A stretch of 5,666 bases of DNA from an uncultured Ruminococcus sp. (GCA_937880065.1 CALFMA010000299.1:1-5666), one strand, 5' to 3'. Shown: positions 1-5,426, counted from the first letter of the stretch. The notes: generated by a model from the letters alone, not told the origin. Numbers and translations are program-made.

Positions 1-29
1 CACTTAACACTATATTTTTTGAGGGTAAG

Positions 30-47
30 TGTCAACTATCATTGACA
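30..47. repeat. Short perfect inverted repeat upstream of the pheA promoter
   Basis: TGTCAA (30-35) and TTGACA (42-47) are perfect inverted complements around a 6-nt centre. The element lies roughly 75-90 bases upstream of the expected transcription start. It could be a binding site for a dimeric regulator or the remains of an upstream gene's 3' region. No T-tract follows it directly, so it is not a terminator by itself. A second, looser pair lies beside it: CACTTA at 1-6 and TAAGTG at 26-31. Function is not established. Confidence 0.3.
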
Positions 48-67
48 ACTGAACATGCGACTGCCGC

Positions 68-113
68 TTTTTTTACAAAAAAACTTGATTTCTACGTGAA
101 AAACTGATATAAT
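68..113 (+). promoter_or_regulatory. Sigma-A promoter of the pheA-metH transcript
   Basis: TTGATT (85-90) and a perfect TATAAT (108-113) are separated by 17 bp. TG at 105-106 makes an extended -10 (TGaTATAAT). Directly upstream, seven T, then AC, then seven A (68-83) form an A/T-tract that could act as an UP element. The expected start is near position 120, which leaves a 5' leader of only about 28 nt. That is too short for a T-box, a SAM or cobalamin riboswitch, or a peptide attenuator, so none controls the operon from this promoter. Confidence 0.85.
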
Positions 114-137
114 AAAAGTGTGTAACTAATTTCAATT

Positions 138-142
138 GGAGG
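138..142 (+). promoter_or_regulatory. Ribosome binding site that fixes the pheA start
   Basis: GGAGG lies 5 nt before ATG at 148. An in-frame TTG at 136 overlaps this Shine-Dalgarno sequence and so cannot be its start. ATG 148 also begins the chorismate mutase helix at its usual place. Confidence 0.85.
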
Positions 143-147
143 AAATT

Positions 148-1260
148 ATGGATTTAAAAGAACTTCGCAATAAAATAGATGAAACAGATGAAAAGATTCT
201 CGCCCTTTTTATGGAGCGTATGGAGTACTGCAAGGGCGTTGCAGACTATAAAAAAGAGCATAATCTCCCCGTATTTCAGGGAAATCGTGAGCAGGAAGTC
301 CTCGACCGCATAAAGGCTCTAACCAATGACAAGGAGCTTGAAGCAGGTACTGCATCTCTGTTTATGTCAATTATGGATATATCCAAAATTTTGCAGAACA
401 AGAAAATCCACAGTTCAACTGAAACTGTCTATGATACCCCCGATTTTGCCAATGCAAAGCGTATCGGCTGTCAGGGTACTTCGGGAGCAAATTCCGAAAC
501 TGCCGCAAAGCTTATTTTCGGCGATATTCAGCCGATTTTCTATAAAACCTTTGAAGATGTTTTCGCTGCTGTTCAGTCGGGGGAACTCGACTACGGCGTT
601 CTCCCCGTCCACAATTCAACAGCAGGTTCGGTAAGCAGTACATACGACCTTATGGCGAAATACAGCGTTTACAAGGTGAAAGAAGTATGCGTTGAAATCA
701 ATCATTGCATCGCTTCAAAAAATGCCGCTTCAATTGATGAGGTAACTACTGTTTATTCCCACCCGCAGGCAATTTCACAATGCTGTAACTATCTTACGGC
801 TCACGGCATAAAAACTGCGGAATACGGAAATACTGCCACAGCCGCTGCTATGGTTGCCGAGAGCGACGAGAAAATTGCCGCTATCTGCTCCGTTGACTGT
901 GCAAAACAGCTTGGACTTACAATTCTTGCGGAAAATGTTGCAGACTGTGAACTTAACCGCACACGTTTTATCTGCATTTCACGCAATATGCAGATTTCTC
1001 CCGATGCAGACGCTATTTCGGTTATGCTGAAAATTCCCGATACAGAGGGTAGTTTGTACCGACTTCTCACAAAATTCTGCGTCAACGGTATGAACCTGCT
1101 CCGCATTGAAAGCCGTCCACTCAAAGACGGCAGCTTCAATGTTATGTTTTACCTTGACTTTGACGGTCATATTGACGAACCAAGAGTAAAAGCTCTTATG
1201 AACGATTTAACTGAAAATCTGGAATATTTCAGATTTATCGGCACATTCAAGAATGAATAA
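148..1260 (+). CDS. pheA: Bifunctional chorismate mutase / prephenate dehydratase (P-protein)
   Basis: This cytoplasmic enzyme of 370 aa converts chorismate to prephenate and then to phenylpyruvate, the phenylalanine branch. Residues 1-85 are an AroQ-type helical chorismate mutase. By alignment with the E. coli P-protein, R7, R24, K35, R47, E48 and Q83 match its active-site residues, while E. coli D48 is replaced by Q44. Residues about 104-280 are the prephenate dehydratase domain, with N156, the SHPQ segment (204-207) and the catalytic-threonine motif TRF (272-274). The usual PIENS motif reads PVHNS (153-157), with His155 in place of Glu. Residues about 288-368 are an ACT domain with GSL (301-303) and ESRP (321-324), the signature of phenylalanine binding, so feedback inhibition by Phe is likely. 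Length is normal for the family. metH starts 15 bases downstream, suggesting co-transcription. The assignment is secure; effects of the substitutions are unknown. Confidence 0.95.
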   Translation: MDLKELRNKIDETDEKILALFMERMEYCKGVADYKKEHNLPVFQGNREQEVLDRIKALTNDKELEAGTASLFMSIMDISKILQNKKIHSSTETVYDTPDFANAKRIGCQGTSGANSETAAKLIFGDIQPIFYKTFEDVFAAVQSGELDYGVLPVHNSTAGSVSSTYDLMAKYSVYKVKEVCVEINHCIASKNAASIDEVTTVYSHPQAISQCCNYLTAHGIKTAEYGNTATAAAMVAESDEKIAAICSVDCAKQLGLTILAENVADCELNRTRFICISRNMQISPDADAISVMLKIPDTEGSLYRLLTKFCVNGMNLLRIESRPLKDGSFNVMFYLDFDGHIDEPRVKALMNDLTENLEYFRFIGTFKNE

Positions 1261-1275
1261 ACAGGTGATAAACAT

Positions 1276-3642
1276 ATGAATGATAAATTTTATGAACTCC
1301 TTGACCGCACAGGATTTGTATTCCTTGACGGCGGTTTTGGTACAATGTTACAGGCAACAGGTGTTGAAATAGGGCATAATCCCGAATTGCTCAACATCAC
1401 AAATCCCGATGTAATTATGAATATCCACAGACAGTATGTGGAAAGCGGCTCTGATATTTTCTGTGCAAATACCTTCGGTGCAAACAGCTATAAGCTGAAA
1501 AACAGCGGATATACCGTGGCTGAGGTAGTTTCAGCAGGTATCGCAATCGCTAAGAAAGCGGCTTCGGGAAAGGCTCTCGTTGCCCTTGATATTGGTCCAA
1601 TCGGTCAGCTTTTAGAGCCGTCGGGAACTCTCACTTTTGAGGAAGCCTACGAAATCCACAAGGAAACAATCCTTGCAGGTGCTGACGCTGATATTATCAT
1701 TATCGAAACAATGACCGATTTATACGAGGTCAAAGCGGCACTTCTTGCGGCTAAGGAAAATTCCGACAAGCCTGTTCTCGTAACTATGACTTATGAGGCT
1801 AATATGCGTACTTTCACAGGAGTTTCCCCCGAATGTGCAACTGCCGTTTTAGAGGGACTTGGTGCTGACGCTGTTGGTGTAAACTGCTCCCTCGGTCCCG
1901 ATGAGCTTTTGCCAATTATTGAGAAAATCTGTGCCAACACAACTCTCCCTGTAATTGCAAAGCCAAATGCAGGACTCCCCGACCCTGTGACAAATAAGTT
2001 CAACGTAACTCCCGAACAATTCGCACAATCAGCTGTGAAGCTTGCGGAACTGGGAGTTAAGATATTCGGCGGCTGCTGCGGTACAACTCCACAGCATATA
2101 TCCGCCCTTGTAAATGCTCTCGAAGATGTGGAGTATGTTCAGCAGGAAATTGAAAGAAAGCCTGTTGTATGCTCTGCGGTTAAATGTGTTGAAATCAATC
2201 AGCCGAGAGTTATCGGCGAGCGTATTAATCCTACGGGCAAAAAACGCTTCAAACAGGCACTTGCGGAAAATGACATCGGGTATATTCTCGGTCAGGCTAT
2301 TGAGCAGATTAATGCAGGTGCGGAAATTCTTGATGTAAACGTAGGTTCTCCCGAAATTGACGAGGTTGAAATGATGAAATCCGCTGTAAAGGCTATACAG
2401 GGCGTTTGTGACGCTCCCTTGCAGCTGGATTCCACCCGTCCCGATGTACTTGAAGCAGGACTTCGTGTGTACAACGGAAAGCCTATTGTCAATTCAGTAA
2501 ATGCGGAAGATGAGTCCCTTAATACAATTCTTCCCCTTGTTAAAAAATACGGTGCGGCAGTTGTGGGACTTACCCTTGACAAAGACGGAATTCCCAAAAC
2601 AGCCGAGGGACGTTTCAGACTTGCTGAAAAAATTCTTGATAAAGCCATTGAATACGGAATTCCCAAAGAGGACGTATATATTGACTGCCTTACGCTTACG
2701 GCATCAGCTGAGCAGGAGGCGGCAATGGTTACTCTTGACGCTTTAAGCCGTGTCAAAAAGGAACTTGGACTTAAAACTGTCCTCGGAGTTTCAAATATTT
2801 CATTTGGACTCCCCAACCGTGAAACAATTACACGGACTTTCCTTACAATGGCACTTCACAGCGGTCTTGACCTGCCAATTATAAATCCAAATATTGAGTC
2901 AATTATCGGTGCGGTGAGAGCATATCGCCTACTTGCCTGTCACGATAAGAATTCTGCGGAATTTATTGCGGTATACGGTCAGGAAACTGCTCCCCCAAAG
3001 GCGGCTGCCACTGATGTGGGAACTGTAGATGTGCGGTATTCCGTAGAAAACGGACTTAAAGCAGATGCAGTAAAGGCTGTAGAAAAGCTTCTTGAAACAA
3101 CTTCACCAATGGAAATAATAAATAATTATCTTATACCTGCTCTTGATACCGTAGGCGGAAAATTTGAAAAGGGAACAATTTTCCTCCCTCAGCTTATTAT
3201 GTCGGCAGAAGCGGCTCAGTCCTGCTTTGAGATTATCAAGGATAAGCTTGCGGTATCGGGAGAAGAATCCGTATCAAAGGGAAAAATCGTACTTGCTACC
3301 GTTAAGGGAGATATTCACGATATAGGCAAAAACATAGTAAAGGTACTTCTGGAAAGCTACGGCTTTACAGTTATAGATTTGGGAAAGGATGTGCCGCCTG
3401 AAACTGTTGTATCAGCGGCAATTGAACACAAGGTAAAGCTTGTGGGCTTATCCGCACTTATGACTACAACTCTGGGAGCAATGGCGGAAACTATCGCCCT
3501 GCTCAACGAAAAATGCCCCGATTGCAAGACAGTCGTGGGCGGTGCAGTTCTTACCGAAAGCTATGCGAAAAAAATCAATGCGGATTTCTATGCAAGAGAT
3601 GCTAAGCAGTCGGTGGATATTGCGGCAGAATTGCTTGGTTAA
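1276..3642 (+). CDS. metH: Cobalamin-dependent methionine synthase, short form without reactivation domain
   Basis: This 788-aa cytoplasmic enzyme transfers a methyl group from 5-methyltetrahydrofolate through cobalamin to homocysteine, giving methionine. Residues 1 to about 290 are the homocysteine-binding barrel, with DGGFGTML (18-25) and zinc ligands C204 (GVNCS), C267 and C268 (GGCCG). Residues about 308-560 are the methyl-folate barrel, with GERINPTG (314-321), DVNVG (353-357), LQLDST (382-387) and GVSNISFGLP (504-513). Residues about 590-665 are the helical B12 cap, with FLPQL (636-640). Residues about 668-788 are the B12-binding Rossmann domain: DIHDIGKN (679-686) carries the cobalt-ligating H681, followed by SAL (726-728) and VGG (754-756). 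The protein ends there, so the C-terminal AdoMet reactivation domain of E. coli-type MetH (over 1200 aa) is absent. This shorter layout is known from Thermotoga and many Clostridia. AGGTGA at 1263-1268 lies 7 nt before ATG. No cobalamin or SAM riboswitch precedes it. Confidence 0.93.
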   Translation: MNDKFYELLDRTGFVFLDGGFGTMLQATGVEIGHNPELLNITNPDVIMNIHRQYVESGSDIFCANTFGANSYKLKNSGYTVAEVVSAGIAIAKKAASGKALVALDIGPIGQLLEPSGTLTFEEAYEIHKETILAGADADIIIIETMTDLYEVKAALLAAKENSDKPVLVTMTYEANMRTFTGVSPECATAVLEGLGADAVGVNCSLGPDELLPIIEKICANTTLPVIAKPNAGLPDPVTNKFNVTPEQFAQSAVKLAELGVKIFGGCCGTTPQHISALVNALEDVEYVQQEIERKPVVCSAVKCVEINQPRVIGERINPTGKKRFKQALAENDIGYILGQAIEQINAGAEILDVNVGSPEIDEVEMMKSAVKAIQGVCDAPLQLDSTRPDVLEAGLRVYNGKPIVNSVNAEDESLNTILPLVKKYGAAVVGLTLDKDGIPKTAEGRFRLAEKILDKAIEYGIPKEDVYIDCLTLTASAEQEAAMVTLDALSRVKKELGLKTVLGVSNISFGLPNRETITRTFLTMALHSGLDLPIINPNIESIIGAVRAYRLLACHDKNSAEFIAVYGQETAPPKAAATDVGTVDVRYSVENGLKADAVKAVEKLLETTSPMEIINNYLIPALDTVGGKFEKGTIFLPQLIMSAEAAQSCFEIIKDKLAVSGEESVSKGKIVLATVKGDIHDIGKNIVKVLLESYGFTVIDLGKDVPPETVVSAAIEHKVKLVGLSALMTTTLGAMAETIALLNEKCPDCKTVVGGAVLTESYAKKINADFYARDAKQSVDIAAELLG

Positions 3643-3665
3643 ATAATAAGATAATTTTTTGAAAT

Positions 3666-3672
3666 GGGGTGA
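3666..3672 (+). promoter_or_regulatory. Ribosome binding site that fixes the start of the small membrane-protein gene
   Basis: GGGGTGA lies 4 nt before ATG 3677. An in-frame TTG at 3659 lies upstream of this site and would add six residues (MKWGES) without its own Shine-Dalgarno sequence, so ATG 3677 is preferred. Confidence 0.75.
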
Positions 3673-3676
3673 ATCT

Positions 3677-4057
3677 ATGGTACAATTTGAAAACAGCGTC
3701 TGGGGTGTTGTTCTTATAGGCTTGGTACTGTTTATGATTATTAGTTTATTCAGCAGTACAATTACCTATAAAGACGACCCCGATGAAACTTCCCAAAGAA
3801 AATTTGCAAGAGATATTCTCCGTGGCAATACAACTGCGGAAGATGTTGCAAAGGACAACAATTTTGACCCTGAACACGTTAAAAATTGGGTTGAAGATTA
3901 CAAAAAACTTGCCATAGAATACGCCCTTAATGCTGATAAACATACCCACGAACTGGAAATAAAAGATCAGGATCTGAAATGGTTTGAAAAGGCGTGTGAA
4001 AAATATATCGGTCCCGACTGGAAAGAAAAGACGGATTACGAAAATCGCCGAGTTTAA
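3677..4057 (+). CDS. Small membrane-anchored protein with a transposase-like helix-turn-helix
   Basis: I do not recognise this 126-aa protein as a named family. Residues about 8-25 form one hydrophobic helix with no signal-peptidase site evident. The short acidic N-terminus followed by a long charged tail does not settle topology. Residues about 41-76 (RKFARDILRG, then TAEDVAKDNNFDPEHVKNWV) resemble the helix-turn-helix of IS3-type transposase OrfA or Transposase_8 proteins, where 'EVAKEYGVSPETVRRWV'-like text is typical. Residues about 77-118 are rich in Lys, Glu and aromatics and look helical, possibly coiled-coil. There is no catalytic transposase domain and no IS ends nearby. It lies 34 bases after metH with no terminator, so it is probably the last gene of that transcript. 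It could be a membrane-bound DNA-binding regulator, or the fold could serve protein contacts. Gene call is firm; function is unknown. Confidence 0.8.
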   Translation: MVQFENSVWGVVLIGLVLFMIISLFSSTITYKDDPDETSQRKFARDILRGNTTAEDVAKDNNFDPEHVKNWVEDYKKLAIEYALNADKHTHELEIKDQDLKWFEKACEKYIGPDWKEKTDYENRRV

Positions 4058-4088
4058 TATTTTCTCAACAGTAATATTTTCTTGACAG
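4055..4088. repeat. Tandem 17-bp direct repeat at the corA promoter
   Basis: Two abutting copies, TAATATTTTCTCAACAG (4055-4071) and TAATATTTTCTTGACAG (4072-4088), match at 15 of 17 positions. The first copy begins with the stop codon of the preceding gene. The second contains TTGACA at 4082-4087 and ends just upstream of the -35 used by the corA promoter. The 17-bp period is about 1.6 helical turns. It may be a pair of regulator sites or a recent tandem duplication. Confidence 0.75.
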
Positions 4089-4092
4089 CTAC

Positions 4093-4121
4093 TTGTAAAT
4101 TTTTTCATTATGTGATATAAT
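4093..4121 (+). promoter_or_regulatory. Sigma-A promoter of the corA leader transcript
   Basis: TTGTAA (4093-4098) and TATAAT (4116-4121) are 17 bp apart, and TG at 4113-4114 gives an extended -10 (TGaTATAAT). The same TGaTATAAT followed by AAAAGTG occurs at the pheA promoter. The expected start is near 4128. A closer -35 consensus, TTGACA at 4082, is 28 bp from this -10 and cannot pair with it. Confidence 0.8.
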
Positions 4122-4152
4122 TATAAAAGTGATTACCCAAAAACTAAATTGA

Positions 4153-4160
4153 AAGGCGGT
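4153..4160 (+). promoter_or_regulatory. Ribosome binding site of the leader ORF, inside a possible stem
   Basis: AAGGCGGT is close to AGGAGG and lies 6 nt before ATG 4167. Its 3' part belongs to GGTGCGG (4158-4164), which is perfectly complementary to CCGCACC at 4221-4227 inside the same ORF. The RNA could therefore partly hide this site when the ORF is not being translated. Confidence 0.6.
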
Positions 4161-4166
4161 GCGGTT

Positions 4167-4244
4167 ATGAATTCCGACCCTTATGGGAACAGTATGAATA
4201 ATATGTTTATGGGATATATTCCGCACCTCTGTATCTGCGTATAA
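4167..4244 (+). CDS. Putative 25-residue leader peptide upstream of corA
   Basis: The ORF starts at ATG with a well-placed ribosome site and ends at TAA 4242-4244. The peptide begins MNSDPYGNSM and ends IPHLCICV. It has four Met (1, 10, 13, 15), one His (20) and two Cys (22, 24), and an Asp-Pro pair at positions 4-5. No domain is recognisable and it resembles no known peptide that I can name. It lies between the corA promoter and a hairpin that pairs with corA's Shine-Dalgarno sequence, so it probably acts in cis: ribosomes on its last codons would cover the 5' arm of that hairpin. Known Mg2+ transporter leaders such as enterobacterial MgtL also sense through an acidic-proline N-terminus, but this peptide has a single such pair. 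An independent role, for instance metal binding through Met, His and Cys, cannot be excluded. Translation has not been shown. Confidence 0.55.
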   Translation: MNSDPYGNSMNNMFMGYIPHLCICV

Positions 4245-4249
4245 GCTGA

Positions 4250-4290
4250 TTCTCCGTGCCTGTATATCTCGATAACAGGCGAAAGGAGGA
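4250..4290 (+). promoter_or_regulatory. Predicted hairpin sequestering the corA ribosome binding site
   Basis: TTCTCC (4250-4255) can pair with GGAGGA (4285-4290), including one G-U pair. Inside, GCCTGT (4258-4263) pairs perfectly with ACAGGC (4275-4280), and TAT (4265-4267) with ATA (4272-4274) around a CTCG loop. The 3' arm contains the AGGAGG (4284-4289) that should serve corA. The structure begins 5 nt after the leader-ORF stop, so a ribosome terminating or stalled there would sterically open its outer stem. CCTC at 4226-4229 offers a competing partner for the same AGGAGG. Confidence 0.6.
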
Positions 4291-4299
4291 GTGTCTGCA

Positions 4300-4326
4300 T
4301 TGCAGGCTAAGCTTTGCTATGATTAA
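4300..4326 (+). other. Possible 8-codon mini-ORF overlapping the corA start
   Basis: A TTG at 4300 lies 10 nt after AGGAGG (4284-4289) and opens a short frame (MQAKLCYD) that ends at TAA 4324-4326, overlapping corA's ATG (4319) in another frame. If used, it would deliver terminating ribosomes to the corA start and couple the two. An in-frame GTG at 4291 is too close to the Shine-Dalgarno sequence. Alternatively, the small hairpin GTCTGC/GCAGGC (4293-4307) shortens the distance between AGGAGG and ATG 4319. Confidence 0.3.
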
Positions 4327-5245
4327 TTTTTACACATACACTAACGGCAAAATGACTCTTGACGATAAATTTTCCGAGGGCTGCTGGGTATCTGTTGTAA
4401 GCCCCACTCCGCAGGAAATAAAGGAACTTATCGAGGATTACGGTATTGACAGCGGCTTCGTAAAATCCTCATTGGACGAGGAGGAGTCATCCCGTATTGA
4501 GCGTGAGGACGATCAGACCTTAATTATTATCGACACACCTGTATCAACTACCGATAAGGACGATACAAAAATATTTTACACAATGCCTATGGGTATTATC
4601 ATAACGGAAACAAATGTTTTTACTGTTTCCCTTAACAATGCCCAGATTATCGAGGAGGCTGTCCGTGGAACTATCCGCAACCTCCGCCCCGAATTCAAAA
4701 CAAGATTTGTATTACAGCTTTTGCTTAGAATTGCGGCAATGTTTTTGTATTACCTGAAACAAATTGATAAAATCTCATCATTGGCGGAACAACAGCTTCA
4801 CAACGCTATGAAAAATGAGCTTTTGATGCAGCTGCTTGCTCTTGAAAAGTCGCTGGTTTACTTTTCAACATCTCTGAAAGCCAATGAGGCGACCATTGAA
4901 AAAATCTTCCGTGGCAGAGTTGTAAAACTCTATGACGAGGATCAGGATTTGCTTGAAGATGTACTTATCGAGATGAAACAGGCAATCGAAATGGCGAGTA
5001 TATACACGGGGATTTTGTCCAGTATGACAGGCAGTTTCTCGTCGATTATCTCAAATAATCTGAATATTGTGATGTGGCGGCTGACCATTGTCACAATTAT
5101 TATGCAGATTCCCAATATGATTTTCGGTTTCTATGGTATGAATACCGCAGGGCTGCCCATTCCATATACGTGGTTTCCCAGTGCATTGGCAATTATCGTC
5201 ACGGCTGTGGCGGCATTTATCCTGCTGAAATGGCGAAAAAAATAG
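4319..5245 (+). CDS. corA: CorA-family Mg2+ / divalent cation transporter
   Basis: This 308-aa inner-membrane channel takes up Mg2+ and may also pass Co2+ or Ni2+. It is expected to be a homopentamer. Residues 1 to about 245 are the cytoplasmic domain: an acidic alpha/beta N-terminal part (about 1-110) followed by long helices, including the stalk helix (about 205-250). TM1 spans about 250-271 and leads into the signature YGMN (272-275). A short loop and TM2 (about 285-304) follow, ending in the basic tail KWRKK. Length fits the family. ATG 4319 is chosen because homologues begin similarly (MI-x-Y/F ahead of a GCW segment, here 21-23). A GTG at 4256 or CTG at 4295 in the same frame would add residues not expected. 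The nearest AGGAGG is 29 nt upstream, unusually far, and is part of a leader hairpin, so translation is probably regulated. A terminator follows 28 bases after the stop. Family call is secure; ion preference is inferred. Confidence 0.93.
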   Translation: MINFYTYTNGKMTLDDKFSEGCWVSVVSPTPQEIKELIEDYGIDSGFVKSSLDEEESSRIEREDDQTLIIIDTPVSTTDKDDTKIFYTMPMGIIITETNVFTVSLNNAQIIEEAVRGTIRNLRPEFKTRFVLQLLLRIAAMFLYYLKQIDKISSLAEQQLHNAMKNELLMQLLALEKSLVYFSTSLKANEATIEKIFRGRVVKLYDEDQDLLEDVLIEMKQAIEMASIYTGILSSMTGSFSSIISNNLNIVMWRLTIVTIIMQIPNMIFGFYGMNTAGLPIPYTWFPSALAIIVTAVAAFILLKWRKK

Positions 5246-5273
5246 TCAATTCAGAATTAAGAATTAATTATGT
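5246..5273. repeat. AGAATTA heptad repeat after corA
   Basis: Two perfect tandem AGAATTA units (5253-5266) lie between the corA stop and its terminator. The 28 bases between stop and stem divide into four 7-nt blocks, the outer two degenerate. The inverted counterpart (AATTCTT units) lies at 5513-5533 beside the opposing terminator. Confidence 0.6.
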
Positions 5274-5304
5274 GGACGGTAGATTTATTTCTGCCGTCCT
5301 TTTT
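5274..5304 (+). terminator. Intrinsic terminator of corA
   Basis: GGACGGTAGA (5274-5283) pairs with TCTGCCGTCC (5290-5299) around a TTTATT loop, followed by five T. The one non-Watson-Crick pair is T-G on the plus strand but would be A-C on the minus strand, so it works for plus-strand transcription. Confidence 0.88.
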
Positions 5305-5321
5305 GTATGCTGATATATTTC

Positions 5322-5381
5322 GTAGGGGCTGCCTTTGGCAGTCTGTCAATCAACGTAATATAGCCGATTGTGTGTAGGGGC
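5322..5381. repeat. Two GTAGGGGC boxes, one with a small hairpin
   Basis: GTAGGGGC occurs at 5322-5329 and again at 5374-5381, in the same direction. The first runs into CTGCC/GGCAG (5329-5333 and 5337-5341), a small hairpin with a TTT loop. GTAGGGGC boxes with inverted partners are familiar components of short interspersed repeats in Clostridia and cyanobacteria. Here the inverted partners are missing or decayed. Confidence 0.5.
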
Positions 5382-5388
5382 GGATATT

Positions 5389-5402
5389 AGCCTTTAGCTT
5401 TT
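5389..5402. repeat. Heptad repeat block 0 (two units)
   Basis: AGCCTTT followed by AGCTTTT matches the unit style and the AGCTTTT end of the two longer blocks at 5427-5475 and 5547-5581. It appears to be a short or decayed member of the same family. Confidence 0.5.
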
Positions 5403-5426
5403 CAGCAATGCGTAATTATTTTAAAG

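Noticed and set aside
42..70. TTGACA at 42-47 as the -35 of an additional promoter upstream of pheA
   Set aside because: At 16-18 bp spacing the sequence is GC-rich followed by T-runs, with no -10-like hexamer.
57..74. GCG/CGC followed by seven T as a terminator of an upstream gene
   Set aside because: Only a 3-bp stem around 5 nt; too weak. The T-run is better explained as part of an A/T-tract upstream of the pheA promoter.
2292..2816. A 174-codon open frame on the minus strand inside metH
   Set aside because: It lies wholly opposite a well-conserved coding region, has no ribosome site that I can see and a low-complexity Ser/Arg-rich product. It is a shadow of metH.
4055..4105. A terminator between the small membrane-protein gene and corA
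   Set aside because: Only a 3-bp ACA/TGT pairing precedes the T-run at 4100-4105. Some read-through into the corA leader is therefore possible.
3746..4108. A 120-codon minus-strand frame opposite the small membrane-protein gene
   Set aside because: The plus-strand gene has a ribosome site, a clean membrane helix and a domain-like pattern; the minus frame has none of these and runs into the corA promoter.
4128..4318. M-box (ykoK) Mg2+ riboswitch upstream of corA
   Set aside because: The conserved M-box core as I remember it is not present, and much of the region is taken up by a small ORF. A covariance-model scan would settle it.
4256..4318. CorA starting at GTG 4256
   Set aside because: The added 21 residues do not resemble CorA N-termini, the codon lies inside the predicted hairpin, and there is no ribosome site before it.
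5074..5313. A plus-strand open frame overlapping the end of corA and its terminator
   Set aside because: It is in another frame of the corA membrane region, has no ribosome site and runs through the terminator stem.
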